Below are positions 20,475 through 30,201 of a DNA stretch of 64,000 bases, in pieces; position 1 is the first letter of the stretch; the number at the start of each line of letters is the position of its first letter. The notes below the pieces were generated by a model. That model was not told the origin of the DNA. It did no database searches and saw only the letters and a list, made by a program, of their open reading frames with translations. The position numbers and the translations under genes were made by a program. Source of the stretch: an uncultured Anaerolineae bacterium (GTDB taxonomy: Bacteria > Chloroflexota > Anaerolineae > J036 > Brachytrichaceae); assembly GCA_937959265.1 (NCBI GenBank), contig CALGMA010000005.1, positions 1-64,000 on the forward strand. Direction: 5' to 3'.

Positions 20475-21608
20475 ATGTTGACTATGCAGATAGATGCCAT
20501 CGAAATCCGACACTATCGCTTGCCGCTCGATCCGCCCTTTTACGCTGCGTGGGATCCGCGACCGCGCGCCGGCCATACCGTCACGTTGGTGCGTGTATGC
20601 GCAGGCGACTACGAAGGCGTCGGCAGTGGCGACGCCATGCTCGGCTTTGCCGGTCATGAGGGGCTGTTCATCGGTCATGACCCGTTCGACATCGAGCGCC
20701 ATGTCCAGATCCTCGACAACCTGCAATTCATGTATGGCCGGATGTGGCCGCTGGAGGTCGCGTTGTGGGACCTGATGGGCAAGATCAGCGGTCTGCCGAT
20801 CTGGAAGCTGCTTGGCGGCCGACCACGTGCCGTGCCGCTCTACGCCAGTTGCGGTGAACGCCGGCCGGCCGATGTGCGCGCCGAAAGCGCCCGCCGGTTG
20901 AAAGCGCTGGGCTTCCCCGCGCTCAAGCTCCGCTTCCACGCCTCCCGTCTGGACGATGACCTCGCCGTAGTGCGCGTGGTGCGCGATGCAGTCGGCGATG
21001 ATGTGCACATCTTGGTAGATGCGAATCAGGGCTGGCGCATGCCCTGGGATGCCGGCCCACCGTGGGATTTCAAGACTGCCTTGTGGGTCGCCGACGCGCT
21101 TGCCGAGCTGGGTGTCTATTGGCTGGAGGAACCGCTCGACCGGCACGACTACCGTGGGCTGGCCGAGCTGCGCCGGCGGGCGAAGCTGCGCATCGCCGGC
21201 GGTGAGGGCAACCGCGACTTTGCCGAGCAGCGCGAGTACTTGCGTCACGATTCGCTCGACGTGTACCAGGCCGACGTCGTCTGGAGCACCGGCGTGTTGC
21301 GCGCGCGCCAACTGGCTCAAGAGGCGCAGGCGCGTGGCTGCATCTACTCGCCCCACACATGGGGCGACGGGCTGGTATTGTTGGCCAACCTACACGTCTG
21401 TGCGGCGGTGAGTACGGCGCCCTTCGTCGAGTTCCCCTTTGACCCCCCGGGTTGGACGCCGGAAAGACGCGATTTCATCCTACCTGCGCCGATCGTTCCG
21501 GAAGTCGGCAAGACCGCGCAAGTTACGCTCTCCGACGCGCCCGGCCTGGGTGTGACGATAGACTGGGGCGCGCTCGAACGATGGCGCTGCGACCGTGGCA
21601 CGCTATGA
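20475..21608 (+). CDS. Mandelate racemase/muconate lactonizing enzyme family protein
   Basis: Enolase superfamily: VALWDLMGKISGLPIWKLLGG, LKLRFH, HILVDANQGW, YWLEEPLDRHD. Confidence 0.87.
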   Translation: MLTMQIDAIEIRHYRLPLDPPFYAAWDPRPRAGHTVTLVRVCAGDYEGVGSGDAMLGFAGHEGLFIGHDPFDIERHVQILDNLQFMYGRMWPLEVALWDLMGKISGLPIWKLLGGRPRAVPLYASCGERRPADVRAESARRLKALGFPALKLRFHASRLDDDLAVVRVVRDAVGDDVHILVDANQGWRMPWDAGPPWDFKTALWVADALAELGVYWLEEPLDRHDYRGLAELRRRAKLRIAGGEGNRDFAEQREYLRHDSLDVYQADVVWSTGVLRARQLAQEAQARGCIYSPHTWGDGLVLLANLHVCAAVSTAPFVEFPFDPPGWTPERRDFILPAPIVPEVGKTAQVTLSDAPGLGVTIDWGALERWRCDRGTL

Positions 21609-21656
21609 CCTGCACATCGCCGACACCGCGATAATAGCCTTCCTTTGGAGTGTCAC

Positions 21657-22988
21657 ATGGCAGAACGATCGTTGATGTATGACCTGGCTACGATCACGGT
21701 CAAGGCGGGGCGGGGCGGCGATGGCATGATGAGCTTCCGGCGTGAGGCACATGTGCCGCGTGGTGGGCCGGATGGCGGCAACGGCGGCCGTGGCGGCGAC
21801 GTCATCCTCGTCGTCAACCCGCGCCTGAACACGCTGATGCGCTTTCAGCATCGTCGCCGGTTCGAGGCCGAAAACGGTCGGAATGGTGGCAGCCAGAACA
21901 AGACTGGGCGCAGCGGCAAGCCGAGATACGTCGAGGTGCCGCCCGGCACCGTCGTGCGCGATGCCGAGACCGGGCGTGTGTTGGGCGATTTGACCCGGCC
22001 CGGCCAGCAGCTCGTCGTAGCGAAAGGCGGCCGTGGTGGCCGCGGCAACGCCATGTTCGCCACGCCCACCAATCAAGCGCCGCAGATCGCCGAGAACGGC
22101 GAGCCAGGCGAGCGTCGTACGCTCAGATTGGAACTCAAGCTCATTGCCGACATCGGCATCATCGGCCTGCCTAATGCCGGCAAGAGCACCTTGCTCTCCG
22201 TGCTCACCGCCGCCAGGCCGAAGATCGCCGACTACCCGTTCACCACGCTGCGCCCCAACCTAGGCGTCACTTATCTGGACGATAACCGGACGGTGGTGCT
22301 GGCCGACATCCCTGGCTTGATCGAGGGCGCCAGTGAGGGCGCCGGTCTGGGTCATGACTTCCTCCGCCATATCGAGCGCACGCGCGTGCTCATTCACCTG
22401 CTCGACGGCCTGAGCGACGATCCGCTGGCAGATTACGAAACGGTCAATCGCGAGATGGCCGCCTTCGGCCATGGCCTGGCTGACAAGCCGCAGGTGGTGG
22501 CGATGACCAAGATGGACCTGCCGGACGCGCGTGCAGCGTTCGAGCTGTTCGTTGGCGAAGGCAGGATCGCCGATGCCCGGTGTGTGCCGCCGGATGACCC
22601 TGGCACGCTTCTCCATACACCCGGCCGGCTGCTCAGCGTGCTGCCGATCTCCGCAGCGACCGGCGAGAATGTGCGTGAGCTGCTCAGCCACGCCGTACGC
22701 GTGCTCGACGCCTTGCCGCCGCTCCCGGAAGTTGAGCCGGAGCCGGACGTGCTGCCAGAGCCGGAGACGTCCTTCGAAATCGTTCGCGAAGGCAACGGTT
22801 TTCGCGTGATCTCACCTATGCTTGAGCGCCGCGTGCAGACCACGCGCTGGGACCTGGATGACGCGGTGTTCCAGTTCCAGCGTTATCTAGACCGCAGCGG
22901 CGTCGGCCCCGAACTCGAACGGCTCGGCATCCAGCCCGGTGATATGGTGTACATCGGCGATTACGAGCTGGAGTGGGGCGAAGGCTAA
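21657..22988 (+). CDS. obgE: GTPase Obg/CgtA
   Basis: Obg fold FRREAHVPRGGPDGGNGGRGGDVILV; G1 GLPNAGKSTLLS; G3 DIPGLIEGASEGAGLGHDFLRH. Confidence 0.95.
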   Translation: MAERSLMYDLATITVKAGRGGDGMMSFRREAHVPRGGPDGGNGGRGGDVILVVNPRLNTLMRFQHRRRFEAENGRNGGSQNKTGRSGKPRYVEVPPGTVVRDAETGRVLGDLTRPGQQLVVAKGGRGGRGNAMFATPTNQAPQIAENGEPGERRTLRLELKLIADIGIIGLPNAGKSTLLSVLTAARPKIADYPFTTLRPNLGVTYLDDNRTVVLADIPGLIEGASEGAGLGHDFLRHIERTRVLIHLLDGLSDDPLADYETVNREMAAFGHGLADKPQVVAMTKMDLPDARAAFELFVGEGRIADARCVPPDDPGTLLHTPGRLLSVLPISAATGENVRELLSHAVRVLDALPPLPEVEPEPDVLPEPETSFEIVREGNGFRVISPMLERRVQTTRWDLDDAVFQFQRYLDRSGVGPELERLGIQPGDMVYIGDYELEWGEG

Positions 22989-24208
22989 TGGAATCGTCCA
23001 CCATCATCCCCGCCGGCAAGGCGCAAGCAACGCACGCTGCCTCACCGACAGCGCAAACCGCCGGCTATTTTCTTGCCTTCGTCGGTCTCGGCTTGTTTGC
23101 TGCGTTGATGGGCCCTACGCTCTCTGGCCTGGCTGCCAGCACGCACGTCACGCTTGGCGAGATCAGTATCCTCTTCCCGGTGCGTTCCTTCGGTTACCTG
23201 TTGGGGTCGCTCATCGGTGGGCGTTTGTACGACCGCGTGCGTGGCCATCCGCTCATCGCTGTCGCATTCGTAGTGATGGGGCTGGCGATGGCCGTTGCGC
23301 CAGCGGCACAGCGGTTGTGGCTGCTCGCTGGGGCTTTCTTCGTTGCTAGCGTTGCGGAGGGTGCGGTGGATGTGGGTGGCAACACGCTCATGGTCTGGGT
23401 GCATGGCGCAAAGGTCGCCCCGTTCATGAATGCGTTGCACTTCTTCTTCGGCTTGGGCACTTTCGTTGCACCACTCGTCGTGGCACAGGTGATCGCGTCG
23501 AGCGGCGGTCAGGTTGCTTGGGCCTATTGGTTGATCGCGCTGATGGCGATCGCGCCGACGCTGTGGCACCTGCGTGTTCCCAGCCCGGTGCGTCCGGCGG
23601 TCGCCTATGACCCGGGCAATGTGCGCAGCCACAAGCGCACTGGCTTGGCCCTGTTGATGGCCGTCTTCTTCTTCCTCTACGTCGGGATGGAGATTGCCTT
23701 TGGTGGGTGGATCGCCAGCTACGCCGTCGCCGTCGGTTACGGCGATGCTGCAGCGGCTGCTGTGCTTACCTCGGCCTTCTGGGGTGCGTTCATGCTGGGC
23801 CGGTTGTTCTCCGTCCCGCTGGCGACGCGCTTGCGCCCGCAGGTGGTCATGCTGCTCGACTTCGCGTTGTGCGGGTTGGGTATTGCACTCTTCCTGCCGG
23901 GCAACGGCTCACCGCCGTTGCTGTGGGTTGGCGTGATCGTCGTCGGGCTGGGCATGGCAGCGCTGTTCCCGACAATGATCTCGTTCGCCGAATCTCGCAT
24001 GCGCATTACCGGCGAGGTCACCGCCATCTTCCTGGCCGGCTCCAGCCTGGGTGGAATGACGCTGCCATGGCTGACCGGCCAGTTGTTCGAACCGATCGGC
24101 CCGCAAGTGATGCCGTGGGTGGTGCTGATTTGCACACTGGTAACCGGCCTGACGTTTACGCTGGTCAACACCGTCTCGCAGCCACGACCGAACCGAGGCA
24201 TGCCATGA
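22988..24208 (+). CDS. MFS transporter
   Basis: About 12 hydrophobic segments, GGRLYDRVRGH; start overlaps obgE stop (TAATG). Confidence 0.85.
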   Translation: MESSTIIPAGKAQATHAASPTAQTAGYFLAFVGLGLFAALMGPTLSGLAASTHVTLGEISILFPVRSFGYLLGSLIGGRLYDRVRGHPLIAVAFVVMGLAMAVAPAAQRLWLLAGAFFVASVAEGAVDVGGNTLMVWVHGAKVAPFMNALHFFFGLGTFVAPLVVAQVIASSGGQVAWAYWLIALMAIAPTLWHLRVPSPVRPAVAYDPGNVRSHKRTGLALLMAVFFFLYVGMEIAFGGWIASYAVAVGYGDAAAAAVLTSAFWGAFMLGRLFSVPLATRLRPQVVMLLDFALCGLGIALFLPGNGSPPLLWVGVIVVGLGMAALFPTMISFAESRMRITGEVTAIFLAGSSLGGMTLPWLTGQLFEPIGPQVMPWVVLICTLVTGLTFTLVNTVSQPRPNRGMP

Positions 24209-25335
24209 AACTCGAAACACTTGCCGTGCACGCTGGCCGCAAGGTAGAGCCGGCGACGCATGCGATCACCCCCTCGATTACGCTTTCGACCACCTTCGAG
24301 CGCGCCGAGGATGGCACCTTTCCCGGCGGCCATATTTATACACGCAACAGCAATCCCAACCGCGATGCACTGGAGCGCGCACTGGCAGCGTTAGAGGGTG
24401 GCGTCGTCGCAGTAGCCTTTGCCTCCGGCAACGCAGCCACATCGGCAGTACTGCATGCGCTTGCGCCGGGCGACCACGTGATTGCCTCGACCGAGACGTA
24501 TTACGGCACACGCGCCGTGCTCACCGGCGCGCTGCGGCGCTGGGGCTTGCAGGCTGACTTTGTGGATATGACCGATCCAGCGAACATCGCGCGCGCCATG
24601 CGTCCGACCACTCGGCTGGTGTGGGTGGAGACGCCATCGAACCCCCGCCTGCGGTTGACCGACATTGCAGCAGCATCCGAGATCGCCCACGCCGGCGGCG
24701 CACGGCTGGTCTGTGACAACACCTTTGCCACGCCGGTGCTGCAGCAGCCGCTGGCACTCGGCGCCGACCTGGTGGTGCACTCCACGACGAAATATATCGG
24801 TGGGCACAGTGACGTGCTGGGCGGCTGCGTGATTGCTAGCGCCGCTGATGATTTCATGCAGCGCGTGCGGACATATCAGGTGTTCGGCGGCGCAGCGCCA
24901 TCGCCGTTCGATTGCTGGTTGCTGTTGCGCAGCATCCCGACTCTGCCATATCGGGTGCGGGCGCAGTCGGAGGGTGCGATGCGCGTCGCAGCATTCCTGG
25001 CCGCGCATCCGCGGGTGGCGTGCGTGCACTATCCTGGCCTGCCGGCGCATCCAGGCCATGCGACTGCGTGCCAACAGATGCAGGGTGGCTTCGGAGGCAT
25101 GTTGTCGTTCCAGGTGAATGGTGGTGAGGCCGAGGCAATGGCCGTTGCTGCGCGCGTGCGCCTGATCGTGCGCGCCACCAGCCTGGGTGGCGTAGAGAGC
25201 CTGATCGAGCACCGCGCATCGGTCGAGGGGCCGGATACACCTACGCCGCCCAACCTGTTGCGTCTCTCCACAGGGTTAGAGCATCCTGATGATCTGATCG
25301 CTGATCTGGCGCAGGCGATTGCAGAACCGCGATAG
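24205..25335 (+). CDS. PLP-dependent trans-sulfuration enzyme (cystathionine gamma-synthase/lyase family)
   Basis: LAVHAGRK, HIYTRNSNPNRDALERALAALEGG, LVVHSTTKYIGGHSDVLGG; ATGA overlap with upstream MFS gene. Confidence 0.9.
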   Translation: MKLETLAVHAGRKVEPATHAITPSITLSTTFERAEDGTFPGGHIYTRNSNPNRDALERALAALEGGVVAVAFASGNAATSAVLHALAPGDHVIASTETYYGTRAVLTGALRRWGLQADFVDMTDPANIARAMRPTTRLVWVETPSNPRLRLTDIAAASEIAHAGGARLVCDNTFATPVLQQPLALGADLVVHSTTKYIGGHSDVLGGCVIASAADDFMQRVRTYQVFGGAAPSPFDCWLLLRSIPTLPYRVRAQSEGAMRVAAFLAAHPRVACVHYPGLPAHPGHATACQQMQGGFGGMLSFQVNGGEAEAMAVAARVRLIVRATSLGGVESLIEHRASVEGPDTPTPPNLLRLSTGLEHPDDLIADLAQAIAEPR

Positions 25336-25369
25336 ACAACCTTCGGTTCTGCGGTGCGCTGCTCAACGC

Positions 25370-26599
25370 TCACAGCTCAAAGCTCAACTGCATCCCCGCC
25401 CGTTGGCCATCCAGCAGCAGGTAGGGCAGGGCACGCGCTGTGATCACGCCTAGCCGGGTCAGTTGGATGGGCTCGCGCAGCCGGCGCTCGCGCCGCGCTT
25501 GAATGATTGCGTCTGCACCCTGTGGGCCGATGCCCGGCACCTTTAGCAGTGCTTCACGCTCGGCAAGGTTGACCTCCACAGGCGCGTCTATCAGGTGCTG
25601 CCGCGCCCAGGCCAGCTTAGGGTCAACGTCCAGCGGCAGCCGGCCCTGCGCGTCGAACGGCAGCTCCTCGAACTCGAAGCCGTAGTCCCGCAAGAGAAAT
25701 GAGGCCTGATACAGCCGGTGCTCGCGCCACGGATTCTCCGGTGGCAGGTTTTCCAGCGGCGTGTCGTGCACCGGATGAAAGGCGGAGAAGTAAGTGCGTT
25801 GCAGGCCGAACATCCGGGTCAGATACGCTGTGGTTTGCAGGATCTCGACGTCGCTCTCGCCGGCTGCGCCGACGACGAACTGAGTTACCGACGACGGCCA
25901 CCGGCGGTCTTGCGGCGGAGGCATACTCCGGCGAATCTCTTCTATCCACTTCAGGGGTTGCAGCAGCTCCTCGAAGAAAGTCTTCTTGGGCGCCAGCGCG
26001 CTCAGCCGCGACTGGCTGGGCGCTTCCAAGTTGATCGAGACCCGATCCGACAGCGTCATGGCAGCCAGCACCTGGTCGCGTTCGCTGCCTGGCATGAGCT
26101 TGAGATGCAGGTAGCCGCGATAGCCTAGCTTGCGGCGCAGGATGGCGGCTGTATCAATCAGCCGGTCTTGCGTGCGGACGCCGCCGCCGATGATGCCGGA
26201 GCTGAGGAAGAGCCCTTCGACCGCACCACGCTGGTTCAGCTCGACGAACGTGCGTGCCATCTCTTCTGGCTTGAAGGTGGCGCGGCGAAAGTCGCGGCCG
26301 GCACGGAAGGGGCAGTAGTAGCAGTTGCGCTCGCAAGCTGAGGTGAGCAGCGTCTTCAGCAATCGGATGCGCCTACCGCCGGGCATGACAGCGTCATGGA
26401 TGCCCAACGAATTCTTCTTCGTTTCGCTCAGCGAAACCGACGCGCGCTGCGGGTCGTCACCGAAGATGCGGCGCAGCTCGGCAGGCGCGTGGCCGCATGG
26501 CGCAGGCGCATAGAGACTGCGGGTAGCTTCCTCCCCCGGCTCCAGCGCCATCTGCCGGCTGAGCCAGACGAGTTTGCCGAGGGCGTCAATCGAACGCAT
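25370..26599 (-). CDS. Radical SAM protein with C-terminal helix-hairpin-helix (putative DNA modification/repair)
   Basis: LLTSACERNCYYCPFRAGRDFRR (CxxxCxxC), C-terminal LLKVPGIGPQGADAIIQARRERRLREP HhH. Confidence 0.87.
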   Translation of the reverse strand: MRSIDALGKLVWLSRQMALEPGEEATRSLYAPAPCGHAPAELRRIFGDDPQRASVSLSETKKNSLGIHDAVMPGGRRIRLLKTLLTSACERNCYYCPFRAGRDFRRATFKPEEMARTFVELNQRGAVEGLFLSSGIIGGGVRTQDRLIDTAAILRRKLGYRGYLHLKLMPGSERDQVLAAMTLSDRVSINLEAPSQSRLSALAPKKTFFEELLQPLKWIEEIRRSMPPPQDRRWPSSVTQFVVGAAGESDVEILQTTAYLTRMFGLQRTYFSAFHPVHDTPLENLPPENPWREHRLYQASFLLRDYGFEFEELPFDAQGRLPLDVDPKLAWARQHLIDAPVEVNLAEREALLKVPGIGPQGADAIIQARRERRLREPIQLTRLGVITARALPYLLLDGQRAGMQLSFEL

Positions 26600-26639
26600 G
26601 TGCTACCGATTGTAGAACATACGTTCTGAACGTCAACCT

Positions 26640-27554
26640 TCACACCGGTTTCAGCCGACCGTTCTCGAGCATTGCGTTGCTCAGGATGCGCTTCTCGAAG
26701 TGCTGCTCCGGGTGGATCGAGGTCACGTGCACCATCACGTAGTGACGCAGCGGTGTGGCGTTGATCTTCTTCACCAGCGTCTCCTCGACCTGGAAGATGC
26801 CGGCCGAGTTGCTCATCCGCACCTCGATCTCCACCGGCATCTTACTGCCGTTGGACGGCCGGATGTTTACTTCTTCGATGGCCAGGGCGGACACGGCGTG
26901 GATGTCCAACTTGCCCAGGTCAAACGGCATACGCGCCCGACCCTTGGTCATGTCGCAGCCGTCGGCCACAGCGACTACGCCACCTTCCATGAACAGCGGT
27001 GGTGGGTTCATATCGTGGCATTGGATGGCCGACAGGATAAAGTCGCTAATCAGTGCCTGCTGTTCGGCATCGTCGTATAACTCGGCTAGCATGTTGGCTA
27101 GGATCGGCTGGGCAAGGATCACGCTCATCAATTCGTGGCCGAGGCGATGGGTGGCGTTGCCGATGTCGTGCAGCATCACGCCGGCAAGCGCAACCAGGCA
27201 GGCGTCATCCACGTCGCCAGCGCCGGACTTCACCACGTCCATTGGCACGTCGGCCTCGATGAGGAGTTTCATGATCTGCATGGCATACGATGCCGTGACG
27301 CGGGCGTGGATCGGACCATGATCGTTGTAATTCAGCTTGCCGACGGTGGTGTAGTTCGACAGATTCCAGTGGGCATCCACGCGCGGGTCGGCTATAAGCA
27401 TCTCATACATTTGCGCCGTGCGTGGGTAGGGTGTGGAGAGTTCGCGGATGGCGACGTCGGCGCGCATGGCCAGCTCGCCGTAGTCATCCGGCAGCGGCGT
27501 GTTCAACTTGGCGCCATCACGCGAGGGGGGATGAGGCAGGATGATACGGGACAT
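26640..27554 (-). CDS. HD domain-containing phosphohydrolase-like protein
   Basis: YNDHGPIHARVT, GVMLHDIGNATHRLGHELMS; start chosen at MSRIILPHP. Confidence 0.75.
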   Translation of the reverse strand: MSRIILPHPPSRDGAKLNTPLPDDYGELAMRADVAIRELSTPYPRTAQMYEMLIADPRVDAHWNLSNYTTVGKLNYNDHGPIHARVTASYAMQIMKLLIEADVPMDVVKSGAGDVDDACLVALAGVMLHDIGNATHRLGHELMSVILAQPILANMLAELYDDAEQQALISDFILSAIQCHDMNPPPLFMEGGVVAVADGCDMTKGRARMPFDLGKLDIHAVSALAIEEVNIRPSNGSKMPVEIEVRMSNSAGIFQVEETLVKKINATPLRHYVMVHVTSIHPEQHFEKRILSNAMLENGRLKPV

Positions 27555-27616
27555 CGTTGGAGGCGGCGTGTTGGGTAGCGCATGATCTTTGTCGAATCTT
27601 GCGTCTTGCGCTTTGC

Positions 27617-27937
27617 TCACGCCTTCTTCAAATGCTCCTTCAGCTCTTTGCGCGCTTCTTCCAGTTTCTTTATCAGCGCTTCGTCGCTGTTCTTGAAGCC
27701 CTGCACGGTGCGGCGCGCGCACTGCGTGCAGCCCAGGCTGGCGCGATAGCTGTCCAGGTCGCAGGTCAAGCAATTACCCAGCTTTATCATCATGAGTGAG
27801 AAAGCCAGCACATCCTCGCTGGTCTCCGGCGACTTGCTCAGTTTGTCAATCAGCTTGCGCCAGGCGACTCCAGGGCGCGCGTCACGAATCTCGGGGATCG
27901 AGCGGGCAGGGAAGAGGATTTCGCTGTCAGGATACAT
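27617..27937 (-). CDS. Small CxxC...CxxC protein of unknown function
   Basis: 106 aa; NCLTCDLDSYRASLGCTQCARR putative metal-binding motif and charged C-terminal helix. Confidence 0.65.
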   Translation of the reverse strand: MYPDSEILFPARSIPEIRDARPGVAWRKLIDKLSKSPETSEDVLAFSLMMIKLGNCLTCDLDSYRASLGCTQCARRTVQGFKNSDEALIKKLEEARKELKEHLKKA

Positions 27938-28083
27938 GGCTGGTTTTTGGTCGGGTCTGCTGATCGGCGTATATCCAAATCATAGCATCTCGCTGTGAGG
28001 TCACAGCACGCGTCTGAAAGCTCGTCTCACGAAGTCTGTGTCATCTGCTGTGTCAATCGGTGGGTTCTCTATAATCTCTGCCT

Positions 28084-29343
28084 ATGGCCCTTCGCCTTTA
28101 CCGCACCGATGCGTATCTCGTTTCGTTCACGGCGCGGGTCGTTGCGCACGTGACACGCAAAGGCGCGCCGGCGCTCGTCCTCGATCGGACGGCGTTCTAT
28201 CCCGAAGCCGGCGGCCAGCCCCATGACGTGGGAGTGATTGCCCACGTGCGTGTCACAAACGTGATCGAGGATGCCGACGGGGAGATCTTGCACATCCTCG
28301 AGGGCAACACCGTAGATTCCCTACGACCCGGCGATGAAGTTCAGTGTTGCGTGGACTGGGGGCGCCGTTTCGACCACATGCAACAGCACAGCGGACAGCA
28401 CGTGTTGTCCCAGGCGTTCATCCGCGTTGCCGGCCTGGATACGGTCGCCATTCACATTGGCCATAGCGACTGCACGATTGACCTGCCGGCATCGGCGCTT
28501 CCGTCCGATGCGCTCGAACGTGCTGAACGAGAGGCCAACGCCATCGTCATGGAAGACCGACCGATCCTGGCCTATGAGGTGGGTGACGCTGACCTGCCGG
28601 CGATCCCGCTGCGCCGTCCCCCCAAGGTCAGCGGCGCGATTCGCATCGTCGAGGTGAAGGACTACGATTGGTCGGCATGCGGTGGCACACATGTGCGCAG
28701 CACAGCACAGATTGGCTTGATCAAAATCATCAAAGCCGAGAAGCGCGGGGCGGAGACGCGGATTACCTTTCGCTGCGGCAGCCGGGCGCTCGACGATTAC
28801 GCGCGCCTCAGCGCCGCGACCGGCCGCCTGATGGAGGCGCTGAGCGCCAGCCGCTACGAAGTGGAGCAGGCGGTGCAAAAGCTGATCGCCGAATCCCGCG
28901 CGGATCGCAAAGCCCTGCAAGAAGCCCAGGCGCGGCTGATCGCTTACGAGGCCGCCGAGCTGCTCGCCGGCGCTGCGGACGATGGTGAGCTGCGCTGGGT
29001 AGCACAGGCGTTCGCCGGGCGCGATCCATCCGAGCTACGCGCGCTGGCTAAGCAGCTCATGGGCGCGTCGCGCGTTGTAGCATTGCTCGGTGCGTCGGGC
29101 GACAAAGCGCAACTGGTCTTCGCGCGCACACAGGATACAACCGGCGACATGGCTGCGGCGCTGCGTCGCGCTTTGGCCGCGCTTTCGCCGAATGATGCGG
29201 CGAAGGGCGGGGGTGCGCCGACGTTCGCGCAAGGCGGCGGCGTGCCTGCCGATCAGTCGCAGGTGCAGGCAGCCATCGCTGCGGCGCGCGCGTGGCTACG
29301 TGATCAGCCGCGCGCCACTTCGGTTAACGCCGATAAGTCCTGA
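28084..29343 (+). CDS. Alanyl-tRNA editing protein / AlaX-like with DHHA1 region
   Basis: FYPEAGGQPHDVG, HMQQHSGQHVLSQAF, CGGTHVRSTAQIG editing-site motifs. Confidence 0.88.
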   Translation: MALRLYRTDAYLVSFTARVVAHVTRKGAPALVLDRTAFYPEAGGQPHDVGVIAHVRVTNVIEDADGEILHILEGNTVDSLRPGDEVQCCVDWGRRFDHMQQHSGQHVLSQAFIRVAGLDTVAIHIGHSDCTIDLPASALPSDALERAEREANAIVMEDRPILAYEVGDADLPAIPLRRPPKVSGAIRIVEVKDYDWSACGGTHVRSTAQIGLIKIIKAEKRGAETRITFRCGSRALDDYARLSAATGRLMEALSASRYEVEQAVQKLIAESRADRKALQEAQARLIAYEAAELLAGAADDGELRWVAQAFAGRDPSELRALAKQLMGASRVVALLGASGDKAQLVFARTQDTTGDMAAALRRALAALSPNDAAKGGGAPTFAQGGGVPADQSQVQAAIAAARAWLRDQPRATSVNADKS

Positions 29344-30170
29344 TCGCCCAAGCCGCGCTGCATCGCCATGCGCAACAGCTCGCGCGTGAGCGCGCCGGTT
29401 GGGACGGCCACGCCTAGTTCATCGGCCAGGCGCAACGCGTAGGTCACGTCCTTGTGCATCCAGCGCAACGCAAAGTGTGTGTCGGTGTGGTCGCGTTTGG
29501 CGACGTGCTCCAACTTCATCTTGACAACCGGGCTGCTGGCCGCACCGACGCCGAACGCCTGCATCACCACGTTCGGGTCGAGGCCGGCCTTGTCGGCCAT
29601 CGCTACCCCTTCGCCCAGTGCCGCGATGTGGACGGCCGCCATCATGTTGTTGATCAACTTGAAGATGGTGCCGCTGATCGGTGGGCCGAGATGCAGAATG
29701 GTCGAGCTGCATCGCTCCAGCACCGGCCGCACCCGCTCGAGCGCATCGGGATGTGCGCCGACCAGGAAGGTCAGTGTGCCGTTAGCGGCAGCAACCCTGC
29801 TGCCGGTGACCGGCGCATCCACGAACGCCAGCCTGCGCCCTTGTGCAAGCTGATGCAATGTCCGCACCCATTCCACGGAGAGCGTGCTCGCCTCGATGCC
29901 GACGGCGTTCGCGCGCATTGCGTTGAGCGCCCCCTGGTCACCCAGCCACATGGCGCGCGAGGCTGTGTCATCGCCAACCATGCTAATCACGATGTCGGCG
30001 TGAGCGGCGGCTTCGCGCGGGCTGCCTGCCCATTGGGCGCCGGCTTCCAGCAGCGGACGCGCCTTTTCCGGCGTGCGGTTGTACACATGAACGATATGGC
30101 CAGCTTTCAACAGGTTACGGGCGATGCCGCTCCCCATGATGCCCAGCCCCAAAACGGCGATGTGTTGCAT
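29304..30170 (-). CDS. NAD(P)-dependent oxidoreductase, 3-hydroxyisobutyrate dehydrogenase family
   Basis: IAVLGLGIMGSGIARNLLKAGHIVHVYNRT, FVDAPVTGSRVAAANGTLTFLVG; 3' end overlaps convergent neighbour by about 40 bp. Confidence 0.9.
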   Translation of the reverse strand: MQHIAVLGLGIMGSGIARNLLKAGHIVHVYNRTPEKARPLLEAGAQWAGSPREAAAHADIVISMVGDDTASRAMWLGDQGALNAMRANAVGIEASTLSVEWVRTLHQLAQGRRLAFVDAPVTGSRVAAANGTLTFLVGAHPDALERVRPVLERCSSTILHLGPPISGTIFKLINNMMAAVHIAALGEGVAMADKAGLDPNVVMQAFGVGAASSPVVKMKLEHVAKRDHTDTHFALRWMHKDVTYALRLADELGVAVPTGALTRELLRMAMQRGLGDQDLSALTEVARG

Positions 30171-30201
30171 TTTCAGTTCCTTCACCTGAGAATTGCAGAA
30201 G

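Noticed and set aside
23707-24204. N-terminal extension of the PLP-enzyme ORF
   Set aside because: Overlaps the MFS gene in another frame; the true start is ATG 24205 with ATGA overlap
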